A stretch of DNA of 64,000 bases from Roseomonas gilardii subsp. gilardii. GTDB taxonomy: Bacteria > Pseudomonadota > Alphaproteobacteria > Acetobacterales > Acetobacteraceae. Shown in pieces: positions 36,463-45,523 of the stretch. A model generated the notes under the pieces. The model was not told the origin of the DNA and ran no database searches. It saw nothing but the letters and a program-made list of their open reading frames with translations. The stretch lies in NCBI RefSeq assembly GCF_023078375.1, contig NZ_CP095554.1:1240001-1304000 (forward strand). The letters are read 5' to 3'. The position numbers and the translations under genes are program-made. Numbering within the stretch: the stretch's first letter is position 1; every line of letters begins with the position of its first letter.

Positions 36463-38727
36463 ATGGCCCCCCGACCGATCCCGATTCGTCTTTCCTCCCC
36501 GGCTTCCTGGCGTGGTCTTCTGCTGACGACCGTCGCCATGACCGCCCTGGGGCTTCCCGTCGCCTTCGCCCAGGATGCCGCGACCGGAACCGCGCCGGCG
36601 GGTGCTGGTACTGCGGCCCCAGGAGAGGCGGCGGCCGGAGAGCTCACCCTGCCGACCGTGGATGTGCAGGGCACGGCCTGGCGGAGCTGGCAGCCGGTGG
36701 ACGGCTATGTCGCCCCCGTGGCCACCACGGGCACCAAGACCGACACGCCGCTGATCGAGTCGCCCCAGTCCACCAGCGTCGTCACGCGGCAGCAGATGGA
36801 CGACCAGGCTTCGCAGACCGTCTCCCAGGCGCTGCGCTACACGCCGGGCGTGCTGTCCGAGATCCGCCCCACCTCGCGCTACGACAGCAACTTCATCCGT
36901 GGCTTCGGCGGCCAGGGCGTGGGCGCGGCCTATGTGAACTTCCTCGACGGTCTGCGGCAGCAGCGCGGCATCTCCTACGCCATCCCCTCGGTCGATCCCT
37001 GGCTGCTGGAGCGCATCGAGGTGCTGCGCGGCCCGGCCTCGGTGCTCTACGGCCAGACCGGCTCCGGCGGCATCGTCAACCTCGTCAGCAAGCGCCCGAC
37101 CGAGACGCCGATCCATGAGGTGCGGCTGGAGGCCGGCAACAATGCCCGGCTGCAGACCGCCTTCGACTTCGGCGGCAAGCTGACCGAGGATGGGAAGTTC
37201 CTCTACCGCCTGACCGGTCTCGCCCGCACCACGGACACGCAGTACGAGGGCGTCAAGGACCAGCGCATCGCCATCGCCCCGGCGCTGACCTGGCGGCCGG
37301 ATGCCGATACCACGCTGACCTTCCTGAGCAGCTACCAGCACGATCCGAATGGCGGCTTCTACAACTTCGCCCCGGCGGTGGGCACGGTGCTGCCCAACCG
37401 GAACGGCAAGCTGAAGCCCAGCTTCAACCCGGGCGAGCCCGATTTCGACAAGTATGACCGCACCGTCGCCTCGGTCGGCTATCAGCTCGAACACCGGCTC
37501 GACAGCATCTGGACCGTCCGGCAGAACTTCCGCTACTCGCATATCGATTCCGAGTTCTCGGCGGTCTCCTTCCGCTCGCTCGCCGCGGACCAGAAGACCG
37601 CCTCCCGCGCCACGACCCTGTCGATCGAGCATGCGGACACGCTGGCCCTCGACAACCAGGCGCAGGCGGATTTCAACACCGGGCCGGTGCGCCACACGGT
37701 GCTGACCGGGCTGGACTGGTCGCGCTCCTCCGCCAAGCGGCGGCTGGGCCAGGGGACGGCGGGCACGATCAACATCTTCGCGCCCGTCTATGGCTCCTAC
37801 ATCGCCCGGCCGCAGATTGGCGCCTCCGGTACGACCTATCAGGACACGGACCAGCTTGGCCTCTATGCCCAGGACCAGATGGTCTGGGACCGCTGGCACC
37901 TGACCGTGGGCGTGCGCAACGACTGGGCAACCAGCGAGACCTACACCCGCACCTACAGCAGCCGTTCCAGCCAGGACGACAGCAAGTTCACCTGGCGGGC
38001 CGGGCTGCTCTATCTCTTCGACAACGGCATCGCGCCCTACTTCAACTACTCCACCTCCTTCCTGCCCAATTCCGGTACCTATTCGCCGACGCGCGGCGGC
38101 GGGGCCTTCAGCCCGACCACGGGCGAGCAGTATGAGGCGGGCGTGAAGTACCAGCCGCCGGGGATGAACAGCTTCGTCCAGGTCGCGGCCTATCACATCA
38201 AGCAGCGGGACGTGCTGACGCCGGACCCGAACAACACCAACTACAGCATCCAGACGGGCGAGATCCGCTCGCAGGGCATCGAGGTCGAGGGCCGTGCCAG
38301 CCTGACCAGCAACATCGACCTGATCGGCACCTACAGCTACATCGATGCCGAGGTGACGCGCTCCACCACCGCGAATGTCCAGGGCAAGCGCCCGCAGCAG
38401 GTGCCCGAGCACATCGCCAGCGCCTGGGCGAACTACCGCTTCAACGACGGCTTCCTGCGCGGCCTCTCCCTGGGCGGCGGCGTGCGCTATGTCGGTTCGA
38501 CCTATGGCGACGAGACGAACAGCTTCAAGGTGCCGGACTTCGCCCTGTTCGATGCCGCGGTGCGCTATGATGTCGGCGCGCGCTTCCCGCAGGCCAAGGG
38601 GCTGGAGCTGACGCTGAACGCGAACAACATCGCGGACAAGGCCTATGTCTCCAGCTGCTCCTCCGCCACCGCCTGCTATTTCGGCGACCGGCTGCTGGTG
38701 ATCGCGGGCGCCCGGGTGCGCTGGTAA
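36463..38727 (+). CDS. TonB-dependent siderophore receptor
   Basis: This 754-aa outer membrane receptor has a signal peptide (hydrophobic LLLTTVAMTALGLPVAFA, cleavage near FAQDA), a TonB-box-like stretch TLPTVDVQG and a plug domain (TDTPLIESPQSTSVVTRQQM, RYTPGVLSEIRPT, FIRGFGG, RIEVLRGPASVLYGQTGSGGIVNLVSKRP). A 22-strand barrel follows, ending in the terminal aromatic ...RVRW. The C-terminal YVSSCSSATACYFGDRLLVIAG pattern is typical of FhuA/FoxA-like ferrisiderophore receptors rather than FepA. The ligand may thus be a hydroxamate xenosiderophore. Iron regulation is suggested by the box at 36396. ATG 36463 was chosen; a TTG at 36439 is possible. Confidence 0.93.
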   Translation: MAPRPIPIRLSSPASWRGLLLTTVAMTALGLPVAFAQDAATGTAPAGAGTAAPGEAAAGELTLPTVDVQGTAWRSWQPVDGYVAPVATTGTKTDTPLIESPQSTSVVTRQQMDDQASQTVSQALRYTPGVLSEIRPTSRYDSNFIRGFGGQGVGAAYVNFLDGLRQQRGISYAIPSVDPWLLERIEVLRGPASVLYGQTGSGGIVNLVSKRPTETPIHEVRLEAGNNARLQTAFDFGGKLTEDGKFLYRLTGLARTTDTQYEGVKDQRIAIAPALTWRPDADTTLTFLSSYQHDPNGGFYNFAPAVGTVLPNRNGKLKPSFNPGEPDFDKYDRTVASVGYQLEHRLDSIWTVRQNFRYSHIDSEFSAVSFRSLAADQKTASRATTLSIEHADTLALDNQAQADFNTGPVRHTVLTGLDWSRSSAKRRLGQGTAGTINIFAPVYGSYIARPQIGASGTTYQDTDQLGLYAQDQMVWDRWHLTVGVRNDWATSETYTRTYSSRSSQDDSKFTWRAGLLYLFDNGIAPYFNYSTSFLPNSGTYSPTRGGGAFSPTTGEQYEAGVKYQPPGMNSFVQVAAYHIKQRDVLTPDPNNTNYSIQTGEIRSQGIEVEGRASLTSNIDLIGTYSYIDAEVTRSTTANVQGKRPQQVPEHIASAWANYRFNDGFLRGLSLGGGVRYVGSTYGDETNSFKVPDFALFDAAVRYDVGARFPQAKGLELTLNANNIADKAYVSSCSSATACYFGDRLLVIAGARVRW

Positions 38728-38786
38728 GGGTCTCCGCAACCATCCGGCGGGACGGCGCTTCTCCTGGCTTTGAGGAGGATTTCGCC

Positions 38787-39020
38787 ATGTCCCGCTGGAT
38801 GCTCGGGGTGACGGCCTGCCTGGGCCTGACCGGGCTCGCCGCCTGCGGCACGCCGTCGCAGCCCATCTACACGCCCGGCGTCGCCGCCATTCCCGACCCC
38901 TATTGCCGCGAGGCCGCAGCCAATGCGACCGGGGCCGCCTATACCGCCTCCGTGACCGGCCTGCCGGCCGACCAGCGCCGCGCCATGCGGGCGCAGGACT
39001 TCGCCTCGCGCGGCTGCTGA
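38787..39020 (+). CDS. Small putative lipoprotein
   Basis: This 77-aa protein has a signal peptide ending in a lipobox (LTGLAAC, Cys near residue 20). A short mature part follows with two more cysteines (DPYCREAAANATGAAY, and the C-terminal Cys). GAGGAGG lies 9 bp upstream of ATG 38787. It is 59 bp downstream of the receptor, in the same direction, so it may be cotranscribed under iron control. No known function is recognised. Confidence 0.75.
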   Translation: MSRWMLGVTACLGLTGLAACGTPSQPIYTPGVAAIPDPYCREAAANATGAAYTASVTGLPADQRRAMRAQDFASRGC

Positions 39021-39029
39021 GCATGGTAC

Positions 39030-39074
39030 CGGGGCCGGCCGGGGTTTCACCGGGATTTTCCTGGCCCGGCCCCG
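39030..39074. terminator. Inverted repeat between convergent genes
   Basis: The arms CGGGGCCGG (39030-39038) and CCGGCCCCG (39066-39074) flank a 27-base loop, between the lipoprotein and metallopeptidase genes. It may be a shared terminator. Confidence 0.35.
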
Positions 39075-39089
39075 CGCCGCCCCGTCCGG

Positions 39090-40193
39090 TCAGGCCGGAT
39101 CGGAAGGCGGGGGCGCTTCCCCGCTCAGCGGTTGCCCACGGACCAGCCGGTGGACGAAGCCCAGCTTCTCGATGGCGCGGGGGGAGAGGATGAAAGGGTA
39201 GAGATCCGCCAGGCCCATGGAGCGGTTCAGGCTGTTCACCGCGAAGCTGAGCGGCAGCCATGCCTCCACGATGCCGGTGATGGTTTCGGCGGTGTAGGGG
39301 TCGAAGTCGATATCGGCGCTGAGCGAGCCGTCATCCGGCACCTCGGCGGGATGCACGCTGATGCCGAAGGCCCCGGCCATTTCCAGCGTGTCCACGATAT
39401 GCAGGTAATGCGCCCAGGTCTCGGCGAAATCCTCCCAGGGATGGGCGCTGGCATAGGCGCTGACGTAGTTCTCCTGCCAGTCCGCCGGGGCGCCATTGGC
39501 GTAGTAGGTGTCGAGCGCCTGCTGGTAGCCCTGCGTCTCGTCGCCGAACAGGGCGCGGAAGGCGTCCAGTTCGCCATTCGTGCCGCGTTCCACCAGCAGG
39601 TCCCAGTAGTGATGTGCGACCTCGTGCCGGAAATGGCCGAGCAGGGTGCGGTACACCTCGCCCAGATGCTTGCGCATTTCCTCCCGCCGCACGTCGTCGG
39701 CCTCCTTCAGCGCGATGGTGATCACGCCGTCGTCATGGCCGGTCATGACCTGGGTGGTGCCCGCCATGTCCTCCTTGAAGTCGAAGACCAGCCCATGCTC
39801 CGGGTCCTCCTGCCGCGTGTGCAGCGGCAGGCGCAGGCGCAGCAGGCTGTAGAAGAGCCGGTGCTTGGCCACTTCCAGCGCCCGCCAGTGCTCGATATTC
39901 CCCGGTTCGGCGAGGTTCGGGACGATCCGGTTGTGCCGGCAGGCGAGGCAGAAATCCTCTCCGGAATCCGCCGGGACCAGCCAGTTGCAGACATCGTGCT
40001 GGGCATTGCGGCAGAAGAGGTGGCGGCGCGTCCCGTCACGCGCGCCCAGGGCCTGCCAGGTGTCGCCATCCGGCTCCAGCGCCGACATCGTCTCCTCCTC
40101 CGGGAGGTAGCCGAGGCGGCGCTGGCATTGGGCGCAGACGGTGTTCTCGAAGTAGAGGACCTGGCCGCAGCCCTGGCACGTGAAAAGTTTCAT
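39090..40193 (-). CDS. Putative zinc-binding metallopeptidase with N-terminal zinc ribbon
   Basis: This 367-aa protein has an N-terminal zinc ribbon (MKLFTCQGCGQVLYFENTVC followed by AQC) and a second Cys cluster (FCRNAQHDVCNW, FCLACRHN). A long catalytic domain follows with HEVAHHYW, a gluzincin HExxH motif, near residue 200. The downstream PWEDFAETWAHYLHI supplies the third ligand (Glu). This is the architecture of the putative zinc-binding peptidase family (Peptidase_Mx). It has no signal peptide, so it is likely cytoplasmic. ATG 40193 begins exactly at the ribbon. It stands alone between convergent and same-strand neighbours. The substrate is unknown. Confidence 0.85.
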   Translation of the reverse strand: MKLFTCQGCGQVLYFENTVCAQCQRRLGYLPEEETMSALEPDGDTWQALGARDGTRRHLFCRNAQHDVCNWLVPADSGEDFCLACRHNRIVPNLAEPGNIEHWRALEVAKHRLFYSLLRLRLPLHTRQEDPEHGLVFDFKEDMAGTTQVMTGHDDGVITIALKEADDVRREEMRKHLGEVYRTLLGHFRHEVAHHYWDLLVERGTNGELDAFRALFGDETQGYQQALDTYYANGAPADWQENYVSAYASAHPWEDFAETWAHYLHIVDTLEMAGAFGISVHPAEVPDDGSLSADIDFDPYTAETITGIVEAWLPLSFAVNSLNRSMGLADLYPFILSPRAIEKLGFVHRLVRGQPLSGEAPPPSDPA

Positions 40194-40334
40194 GGCGATC
40201 GTCCGGCTTCCGTATCGGAGCAACAACGCCCGCCGCCCCGCGAGTTTCCGCGATCCTGCCATGCCGGCCCGGGGAGGGCCGGAAAAGGCGGCCGCCGGGC
40301 AGGCGCCCTGCCGGGGCGGCAGGGCGGTCCGGCC

Positions 40335-40907
40335 TCACGCCTCCGGCGGCACCGACCGGCCGAGCGACTGCATCAGACGGTTCGCATTGGCGAACATGGC
40401 CACGGCATGGATCAGGTCCAGGATCTCCAGATCCGATAGCCCGGCGGCCCGGAGCGGCGCCAGGTCGGCGGGCGTCATGGCCTGGGGCGTGGCGGTCAGC
40501 TTCGCGCTGTAGTCCACGATGGCGCGCTGCCGGGCATCCAGCCCTTCCGCCGCGATGCCGCGCTCCAGCAGGGCGCGCATCACCGCCTCCTGCTTGCTCA
40601 GCTCCACGAAGCGCCGTGCATGCACCGAGGTGCAGTAGACGCAGCCATTGACGATGGAGACGACCGCCGTGGCCAGCTCCCGCTCCGCGCGCGGCAGGCC
40701 CTTGGGCGCGTACATCACCTTGGTGAAGAGCGCCCCGCGCTCGCCCAGCGAGCCCGGATCATGCACCAGCGTGCGGAAATAGACCGAACGACGCTGCGCC
40801 GGCGGGCAGGCATCCAGGGCGGCGATCTGTTCCGGGGTGGCGCTGGCTTCCTCGACCGGCGGCAGGCGCGGCTCCCAGCCGACCTCCTCCATGGTGAACC
40901 TGCTCAT
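40335..40907 (-). CDS. AhpD-like alkylhydroperoxidase domain protein (Avi_7169-type)
   Basis: This 190-aa protein is a peroxidase-related carboxymuconolactone-decarboxylase-fold enzyme with the redox motif NGCVYCTSVHARR (CxxC plus nearby His) near residue 90. The core YFRTLVHDPG, RAERELATAVVSIV and LIHAVAMFANANRLMQSLG is typical. I recall this family as pairing with the CMD-domain protein encoded next to it (Avi_7169/Avi_7170-type pair). Its ATG overlaps the stop of that gene (ATGA), implying coupling. It probably removes a peroxide or oxidises an intermediate of the pathway encoded upstream; the substrate is not known. Confidence 0.83.
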   Translation of the reverse strand: MSRFTMEEVGWEPRLPPVEEASATPEQIAALDACPPAQRRSVYFRTLVHDPGSLGERGALFTKVMYAPKGLPRAERELATAVVSIVNGCVYCTSVHARRFVELSKQEAVMRALLERGIAAEGLDARQRAIVDYSAKLTATPQAMTPADLAPLRAAGLSDLEILDLIHAVAMFANANRLMQSLGRSVPPEA

Positions 40908-41431
40908 GCGTTCTCTCCCAGAAGCTGGCGCAGCCCGGCGAGCAGGCGCACCTGATAGGGCACGAAGGACACGAGCTGCGTCACCGCCACGACGTCGCGC
41001 GCGGTCAGGCCCATGGCCAGCAGCCGGTCGATCTCCGCCTGCCCGCAATCGGCGGGGCGCTGCGCCACCATGTCGGCATAGCGGAACAGCACGGCGAGGC
41101 GGTCCTCGCCTCCGGGGGCGGGGAAGGTTTCCGCCGCCGTGATCTCCTCCGCTGTCCCGGCGGCGGCGAGCAGTGCCCGGTAATGCGCCGCCAGCGCCGT
41201 ATCGCCCTCGATCAGCGCGCCGCGCAGCGCCAGCGCCGCCCGCTCGGCCCGGGAGACCTGGCCCGGCTGCGAAGGTAGCACCAGCTCGCGATAGGCGCCT
41301 TCCTCATGCTTCAGGATGTCGGCGCGCTCACGCCGCAGCCGCCCGAGCGGCGAGGCCGCGTCGATGCCGAGCAGGTGCTCAGCCAGATCGGGAATGGTTT
41401 CGGGAATGGTTTCGGGGATTTCCATGTTCAT
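40904..41431 (-). CDS. CMD-domain protein (Avi_7170-type)
   Basis: This 175-aa protein is of the carboxymuconolactone-decarboxylase-like group, lacking the CxxC pair. It has a GAYRELVLPSQPGQVSRAERAALALR region and LLAMGLTARDVVAVTQLVSFVPYQVRL. It begins MNMEIPETIPETIPD, where a 12-bp tandem repeat doubles IPET. Both ends overlap neighbours by four bases (ATGA at 41428-41431 and 40904-40907), so SBP, CMD protein and peroxidase are read as one unit. The function is probably auxiliary to the neighbouring peroxidase. Family naming is from memory. Confidence 0.8.
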   Translation of the reverse strand: MNMEIPETIPETIPDLAEHLLGIDAASPLGRLRRERADILKHEEGAYRELVLPSQPGQVSRAERAALALRGALIEGDTALAAHYRALLAAAGTAEEITAAETFPAPGGEDRLAVLFRYADMVAQRPADCGQAEIDRLLAMGLTARDVVAVTQLVSFVPYQVRLLAGLRQLLGENA

Positions 41432-43029
41432 GCCGTGCGGCTCACCATCATCGCGGTGGTACGGTCGCTGGTCTGCGGCGTGACCTTCAGGCCCCGCTTC
41501 GCCGCCCAGAGATTCTGGTAGTGGAAGAGCGGGATGATGCCGGCATCCTCGGCCACCACCTGCGCCGACTTCTGCAGGATCGCCTCGCGCTTCGCGTCGT
41601 CGAACTCGGCCATCGCATCCTCCAGCGCCTGGTCCACCTTCGGATTGCTGTAGCGGCCCCAGTTGGACACGCCGCGCCCCTGCCTGGGATCGACGCTGCC
41701 CAGCACGTTGATCAGCGCGTAGCTGCCCTCGCCCGTGCCGTTGCCCCAGGCCAGCGTGGTCATGGCGTAGTCGCCCGTCTTCACGCCGGAGGAATAGACC
41801 GACCAGGGCACCGCCTCGACCTGCGTCTTCACGCCGATGCGCGTCCACATCTGCGCCACCGCCTGCACCACCTGCGGGCCGAGCACGTAGCGGTCGTTCG
41901 GCAGGTGGACGGTGAGCTGGAAGCCGTCGGGATAGCCCGCCTCGGTCAGCAGCGCCCGGGCCTTGTCGGGCTCGAAGGCGGGTGGTTTGATCGAGGGGTC
42001 GTAGCCGAAGCTGCCTTCCGGCATCCATTGCCCGGTCGGCGTGGCGGTGCCGTTCATCAGCCGCTCGCAGAGCGCGTCGCGGTTCACCGCCATGGTGAGC
42101 GCGCGCCGCACCCGCAGGTCCAGCATCGGGTTCCGCGGCAGGGGCGAGCCGTCCTGGGCGAGGGCGAAGGGGCTCGGCTTCTCCGAGAAGCTCGGTTGCA
42201 GCAGCAGCATCCGCAGGCCGGGATAGGCGTAGAGCACCACATCCTTGCGGGAGCGGATCTGCGCCAGGTCGGAGACCGAGACCTTGTCGATCACATCGAC
42301 ATCGCCCGCCAGCAGCGCCGCGGTGCGGGCCGGGGCGCTGGCGATGTAGCGGTAGTCCACCTCGTCCCATTCCGGCCTGCCGCCCCAGTGGTCGGGCCGC
42401 GCCTTCATCCGCACGCGCTCGCCCGGGGTGAAGGAGACGAAGGTATAGGGCCCGGTCCCCACCATCGCCTTGCCGCTGTTGAAGTCGTTGCTCGACGCGC
42501 CCTCGGTCGCGTGCCGGCTGACGATATGCACGGAGGCGAGGTTCAGCGGCAGCAGCGGGTTCGGCTCCTTGGTCGTGACGCGCAGCGTCAGCGGGCCCGT
42601 GGCCTCCACTGTCTCCACCGTGCGGAGATAGCCGGCGAAGCTCGCCGTGCTGCCGGGCACATCCGGTGCGCGGGCATAGGAGAAGACCACGTCATCGGCG
42701 GTGAAGGGCTTGCCGTCCGACCAGGTGACGCCGGGGCGCAGGGTGAATTCCCAGACCTTCTCGCCCACCGGCTTCCAGGACAGGGCCAGCCCCGGCTGCA
42801 ACCCGCCCTCGGTGCGGTTCTCGATCAGCAGGTCGAAGAAGTGCAGGTCCACCGACCGGTCGCCGGCGAAGTTGTTCAGCTGCGGATCGAGCGAGGAGAC
42901 CGGATCGCCGAAGGCGATGGCCAGCTTCCGGCTGCCCTGCGCCTGTGCCCTTCCTGCCAGCGGCAGGAGGGACGCGGCGCCGAGGCCGGCGAGGAGATGT
43001 CGTCTCTGCATCCCGGGAAATCCCTTCAT
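41428..43029 (-). CDS. Peptide/nickel-type ABC transporter substrate-binding protein
   Basis: This 533-aa extracytoplasmic binding protein of SBP family 5 (DppA/OppA fold) has a Tat-like leader (MQRRHLLAGLGAASLLPLAG, cleavage near AQAQ). The family core includes GLALSWKPVGEKVWEFTLRPG, VTWSDGKPFTADDVVFSY, VGTGPYTF and RRALTMAVNRDAL. Permease and ATPase genes are absent from the window. Linkage to a CMD-protein/peroxidase pair recalls the KPN_01854-type binding proteins of a conserved but uncharacterised cluster (from memory). It probably captures a small organic compound that the flavoprotein and peroxidase then process. Confidence 0.85.
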   Translation of the reverse strand: MKGFPGMQRRHLLAGLGAASLLPLAGRAQAQGSRKLAIAFGDPVSSLDPQLNNFAGDRSVDLHFFDLLIENRTEGGLQPGLALSWKPVGEKVWEFTLRPGVTWSDGKPFTADDVVFSYARAPDVPGSTASFAGYLRTVETVEATGPLTLRVTTKEPNPLLPLNLASVHIVSRHATEGASSNDFNSGKAMVGTGPYTFVSFTPGERVRMKARPDHWGGRPEWDEVDYRYIASAPARTAALLAGDVDVIDKVSVSDLAQIRSRKDVVLYAYPGLRMLLLQPSFSEKPSPFALAQDGSPLPRNPMLDLRVRRALTMAVNRDALCERLMNGTATPTGQWMPEGSFGYDPSIKPPAFEPDKARALLTEAGYPDGFQLTVHLPNDRYVLGPQVVQAVAQMWTRIGVKTQVEAVPWSVYSSGVKTGDYAMTTLAWGNGTGEGSYALINVLGSVDPRQGRGVSNWGRYSNPKVDQALEDAMAEFDDAKREAILQKSAQVVAEDAGIIPLFHYQNLWAAKRGLKVTPQTSDRTTAMMVSRTA

Positions 43030-43089
43030 CGCTTTCGAGCCCGCCTTCCGCAGGTGCTGGCGGCATCATCCGGTGCCGGAGGAAGCGCC

Positions 43090-44553
43090 TCAAGCCGCCA
43101 CCCCGGCCGGAGCCCATTCATCCCCCAGGAGTTCCGGCGTCGCGAAGGCGCGCAGCCGGTCGTAGTGGACCTCCCGGTCCTCGACGAAGAAATGCCGGGC
43201 GATGGCCTGGGCGAGGCGCTGCGCCCCGGCGCTGACGGCGGGGATGTCGCCGGTCAGCTTCCCGTGGCTGAGCGAGGAGGGGTAGTTGAAGCAGTGGATG
43301 CGCGACAGGGCAGGGCAGGCACCTGGATGCCGCTCCAGGAAGCTGAAATCCGGCGCGAGGTCCGGCGAGTAGGCCAGCTCGACGTTCTCCTCGCCCGGTT
43401 CCGGGGTGAAGCGGTCGCGCCAGAAGCGGATCTCCTCCGCGACGAGGGCGAGTTCCGGCCGCTGCGCCAGATCGACGCCGAAGCCGGTGGCGAAGATCAC
43501 GAAATCCACCGCGTGGCGGCCCCGCGGCGTTTCCAGCACCACCGCGCCACCCTCCTCGCGCAGCGACAGGACCGGGCTGCCGAGATGCAGCCGCGCCTGC
43601 GGATGGCGCGAGACCCGCAGCGTGCTGTCGCGGGGCGGTGGCGTCTGCTCGCTCAGGACATGGTGCATGAAGCGCCACTTCCATTCGTCCGGCAGGCCGG
43701 CGAAGCCGTGCACCACGCCCTGGCTGCCGATGCCGGTGAACTTGTTGACGCGGGGCAGGGCCTTGCGCCGGACGAACATGTCCAGGCTGGCCGCGCCAGC
43801 CTCCAGCGCCGTCGCGGCATTGTCCATGGCCGAGGCGCCGGCGCCGATCACCGCCACGCGCCGGCCCCGCAGGGCGGCGAAGTCGATGGCATCGCGCGAA
43901 TGCGCCCAGAAGCGCCTGTCGAGCCCCCGGGCCAGCTCCGGCACGAAGGCGCCGCCGAGGCCGTCGCGCCCGGTGGCCAGCACCACGCGCCGGGCCAGGA
44001 TGGCGGGGCCGGCGCTGTTCTCCACCGCGATCAGCCCGTCGCCGCGCGGGCGGAGGAGGGAGACGGCGACGCCGTTCCGCACCGGCACCTGCATCGCGTG
44101 GCGGTACCAGCGCAGATAGTCCATCCACATCGGGCGCGGGATCTTGCCCAGCGCGTCCCAGGCGGCGCGGCCGTGCTGGGCCTCGTACCAGGCGCGGAAG
44201 GTCAGCGCCGGCAGGCCCAGCGCCGGCCCGGCCAGCGTCTTGGGCGAGCGCAGCGTCTCCATCCGCGCCCAGGTGACCCAGGGGCCTTCCTCACCCTCCG
44301 GGGCGCGGTCCAGCACCTGCTGGTTGTCGATGCCGAGCAGGCGCAGCGCCGCCGAGGCCGCCAGTCCGCACATGCCGCCGCCGATGATGGCCACGTCGGT
44401 GACCGGCCTTCCCTCCGCCTCCCGGGGCGGGACCCAGGGCTTGCCGGGCAGTTCCAGCCATTCGAGGTCGGCGCGCAGCCGCGCCTCCAGGGCCGGAAGG
44501 CCATGCGGCGCTTCCGCCACGGCCTGGGCGCGGGAATGCATGGGCTCGGTCAT
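43090..44553 (-). CDS. FAD/NAD(P)-binding oxidoreductase (flavin monooxygenase-like)
   Basis: This 487-aa two-dinucleotide-fold flavoprotein has an N-terminal FAD motif VAIIGGGMCGLAASAAL (near residue 53), a second nucleotide motif VAVIGAGASAMDNAA (near 230) and the family segment ATGFGVDLAQRPEL near the C-terminus. It resembles Baeyer-Villiger or flavin-containing monooxygenase-like proteins, but the FMO fingerprint FxGxxxHxxxW is not exact (RRFWAHSRDAIDF). The ATG overlaps the end of the reconstructed lysR gene (ATGA), so the regulator and the enzyme are cotranscribed. It probably oxidises the ligand imported by the neighbouring binding protein; this is inference. Confidence 0.83.
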   Translation of the reverse strand: MTEPMHSRAQAVAEAPHGLPALEARLRADLEWLELPGKPWVPPREAEGRPVTDVAIIGGGMCGLAASAALRLLGIDNQQVLDRAPEGEEGPWVTWARMETLRSPKTLAGPALGLPALTFRAWYEAQHGRAAWDALGKIPRPMWMDYLRWYRHAMQVPVRNGVAVSLLRPRGDGLIAVENSAGPAILARRVVLATGRDGLGGAFVPELARGLDRRFWAHSRDAIDFAALRGRRVAVIGAGASAMDNAATALEAGAASLDMFVRRKALPRVNKFTGIGSQGVVHGFAGLPDEWKWRFMHHVLSEQTPPPRDSTLRVSRHPQARLHLGSPVLSLREEGGAVVLETPRGRHAVDFVIFATGFGVDLAQRPELALVAEEIRFWRDRFTPEPGEENVELAYSPDLAPDFSFLERHPGACPALSRIHCFNYPSSLSHGKLTGDIPAVSAGAQRLAQAIARHFFVEDREVHYDRLRAFATPELLGDEWAPAGVAA

Positions 44554-45523
44554 CGTGCCGGCTCCTCGTCGTCTTGGGGAGAGGCCGCCTGGCGGGCGGC
44601 CAGCAGGTCCATGGAGCGGGGCGGGTGGAGGCGGAAACCCGGCAGCTCCTCCGCCGCCTCGCGTGCCGCCTCGATCGCCCGGCGGGTGAGGGGGAGGGCG
44701 GACGCGCCGCCGGGGTCAGCACGCTCCAGAAGAAAGGGATCGCCGTGTCGAGCGGCCGGACCGCGAGCCCCGCGGCTGGCAGGCCCTGCGCCGTCACCGG
44801 GTCGATCAGCGCCACGCCCAGCCCGGCCTGGGCCGCCGAGGCCGCCAGAATGGAGGCATTCACCGCCAGCAGGCCGCGCGGGCGCGCCCCGGCCCGGGCG
44901 AGCGCCGCCTCGATCCGGTGGCGCAGGCGGTGCGGGTCGGCCACGGTGATCAGCCGCTCCCCGTCCAGGGCGCGCAGCGGCAGGCAGGGCTCCCCGGCCA
45001 GGGGATGGGTGGCGGGCAGCACCGCGACGCAGCGGCTCTCGCCCAGCCAGTGGATGTCCAGCCCCTGGTGATCCACCGGCAGGCTGGCGAAGCCCAGCCC
45101 GGCGCGGCGGTCGAGCAGTTGCCGCACCACCTCGCCCGCCGGAACGGCGCCGAGGCCCAGGTTGCGGGGCAGCGCCTCCGCCGGCAGCCGCGCCAGGGCC
45201 CGGGGGATCAGGCCGGTGGCCAGGGCCGGGATGGCGGCGATGTCGAGCGAGGCCAGCTCGCCCCGGGCGATGGCCTCGGCCCGTTCCTCCAGGCGGCGCA
45301 GGCCGGCCAGGGAGGGCTCCACCTCGTCATGGAAGAGCAGGGCCTGCTCGGTCGGGGTGATGCGGGGGCCGTTGCGCTCGAAGAGGGGAAAGCCCAGGGC
45401 CGTTTCCAGATCCTGTACCTGGCGCGAGATCGCCGGCTGCGAGCGGCCTGTCAGGCGCGCCGCCGCGGTCAGGCTGCCGCCTGCGATGATGGCGCAGAAG
45501 GTTTCGAGATGCCGGAGGTCCAC
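44550..45523 (-). pseudogene. LysR family regulator with one-base frameshift near its 3' end
   Basis: The first 275 or so residues are a normal LysR protein: HTH MDLRHLETFCAIIAGGSLTA with QPAISRQVQDLE, then a substrate-binding domain (GLDIHWLGESRCVAVLPATHPLAG, NASILAASAAQAGLGVALIDP). After FFWSVLTPAARP the given frame runs into unrelated sequence and overlaps the next gene by 260 bp. Adding one G to the five-G run at 44690-44694 instead continues with LTRRAIEAAREAAEELPGFR and stops at 44550, in an ATGA overlap with the flavoprotein gene. The result is a 324-aa protein of normal length. This is a sequence error or a recent mutation. It would regulate the operon at 40.3-44.6 kb. Confidence 0.85.
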
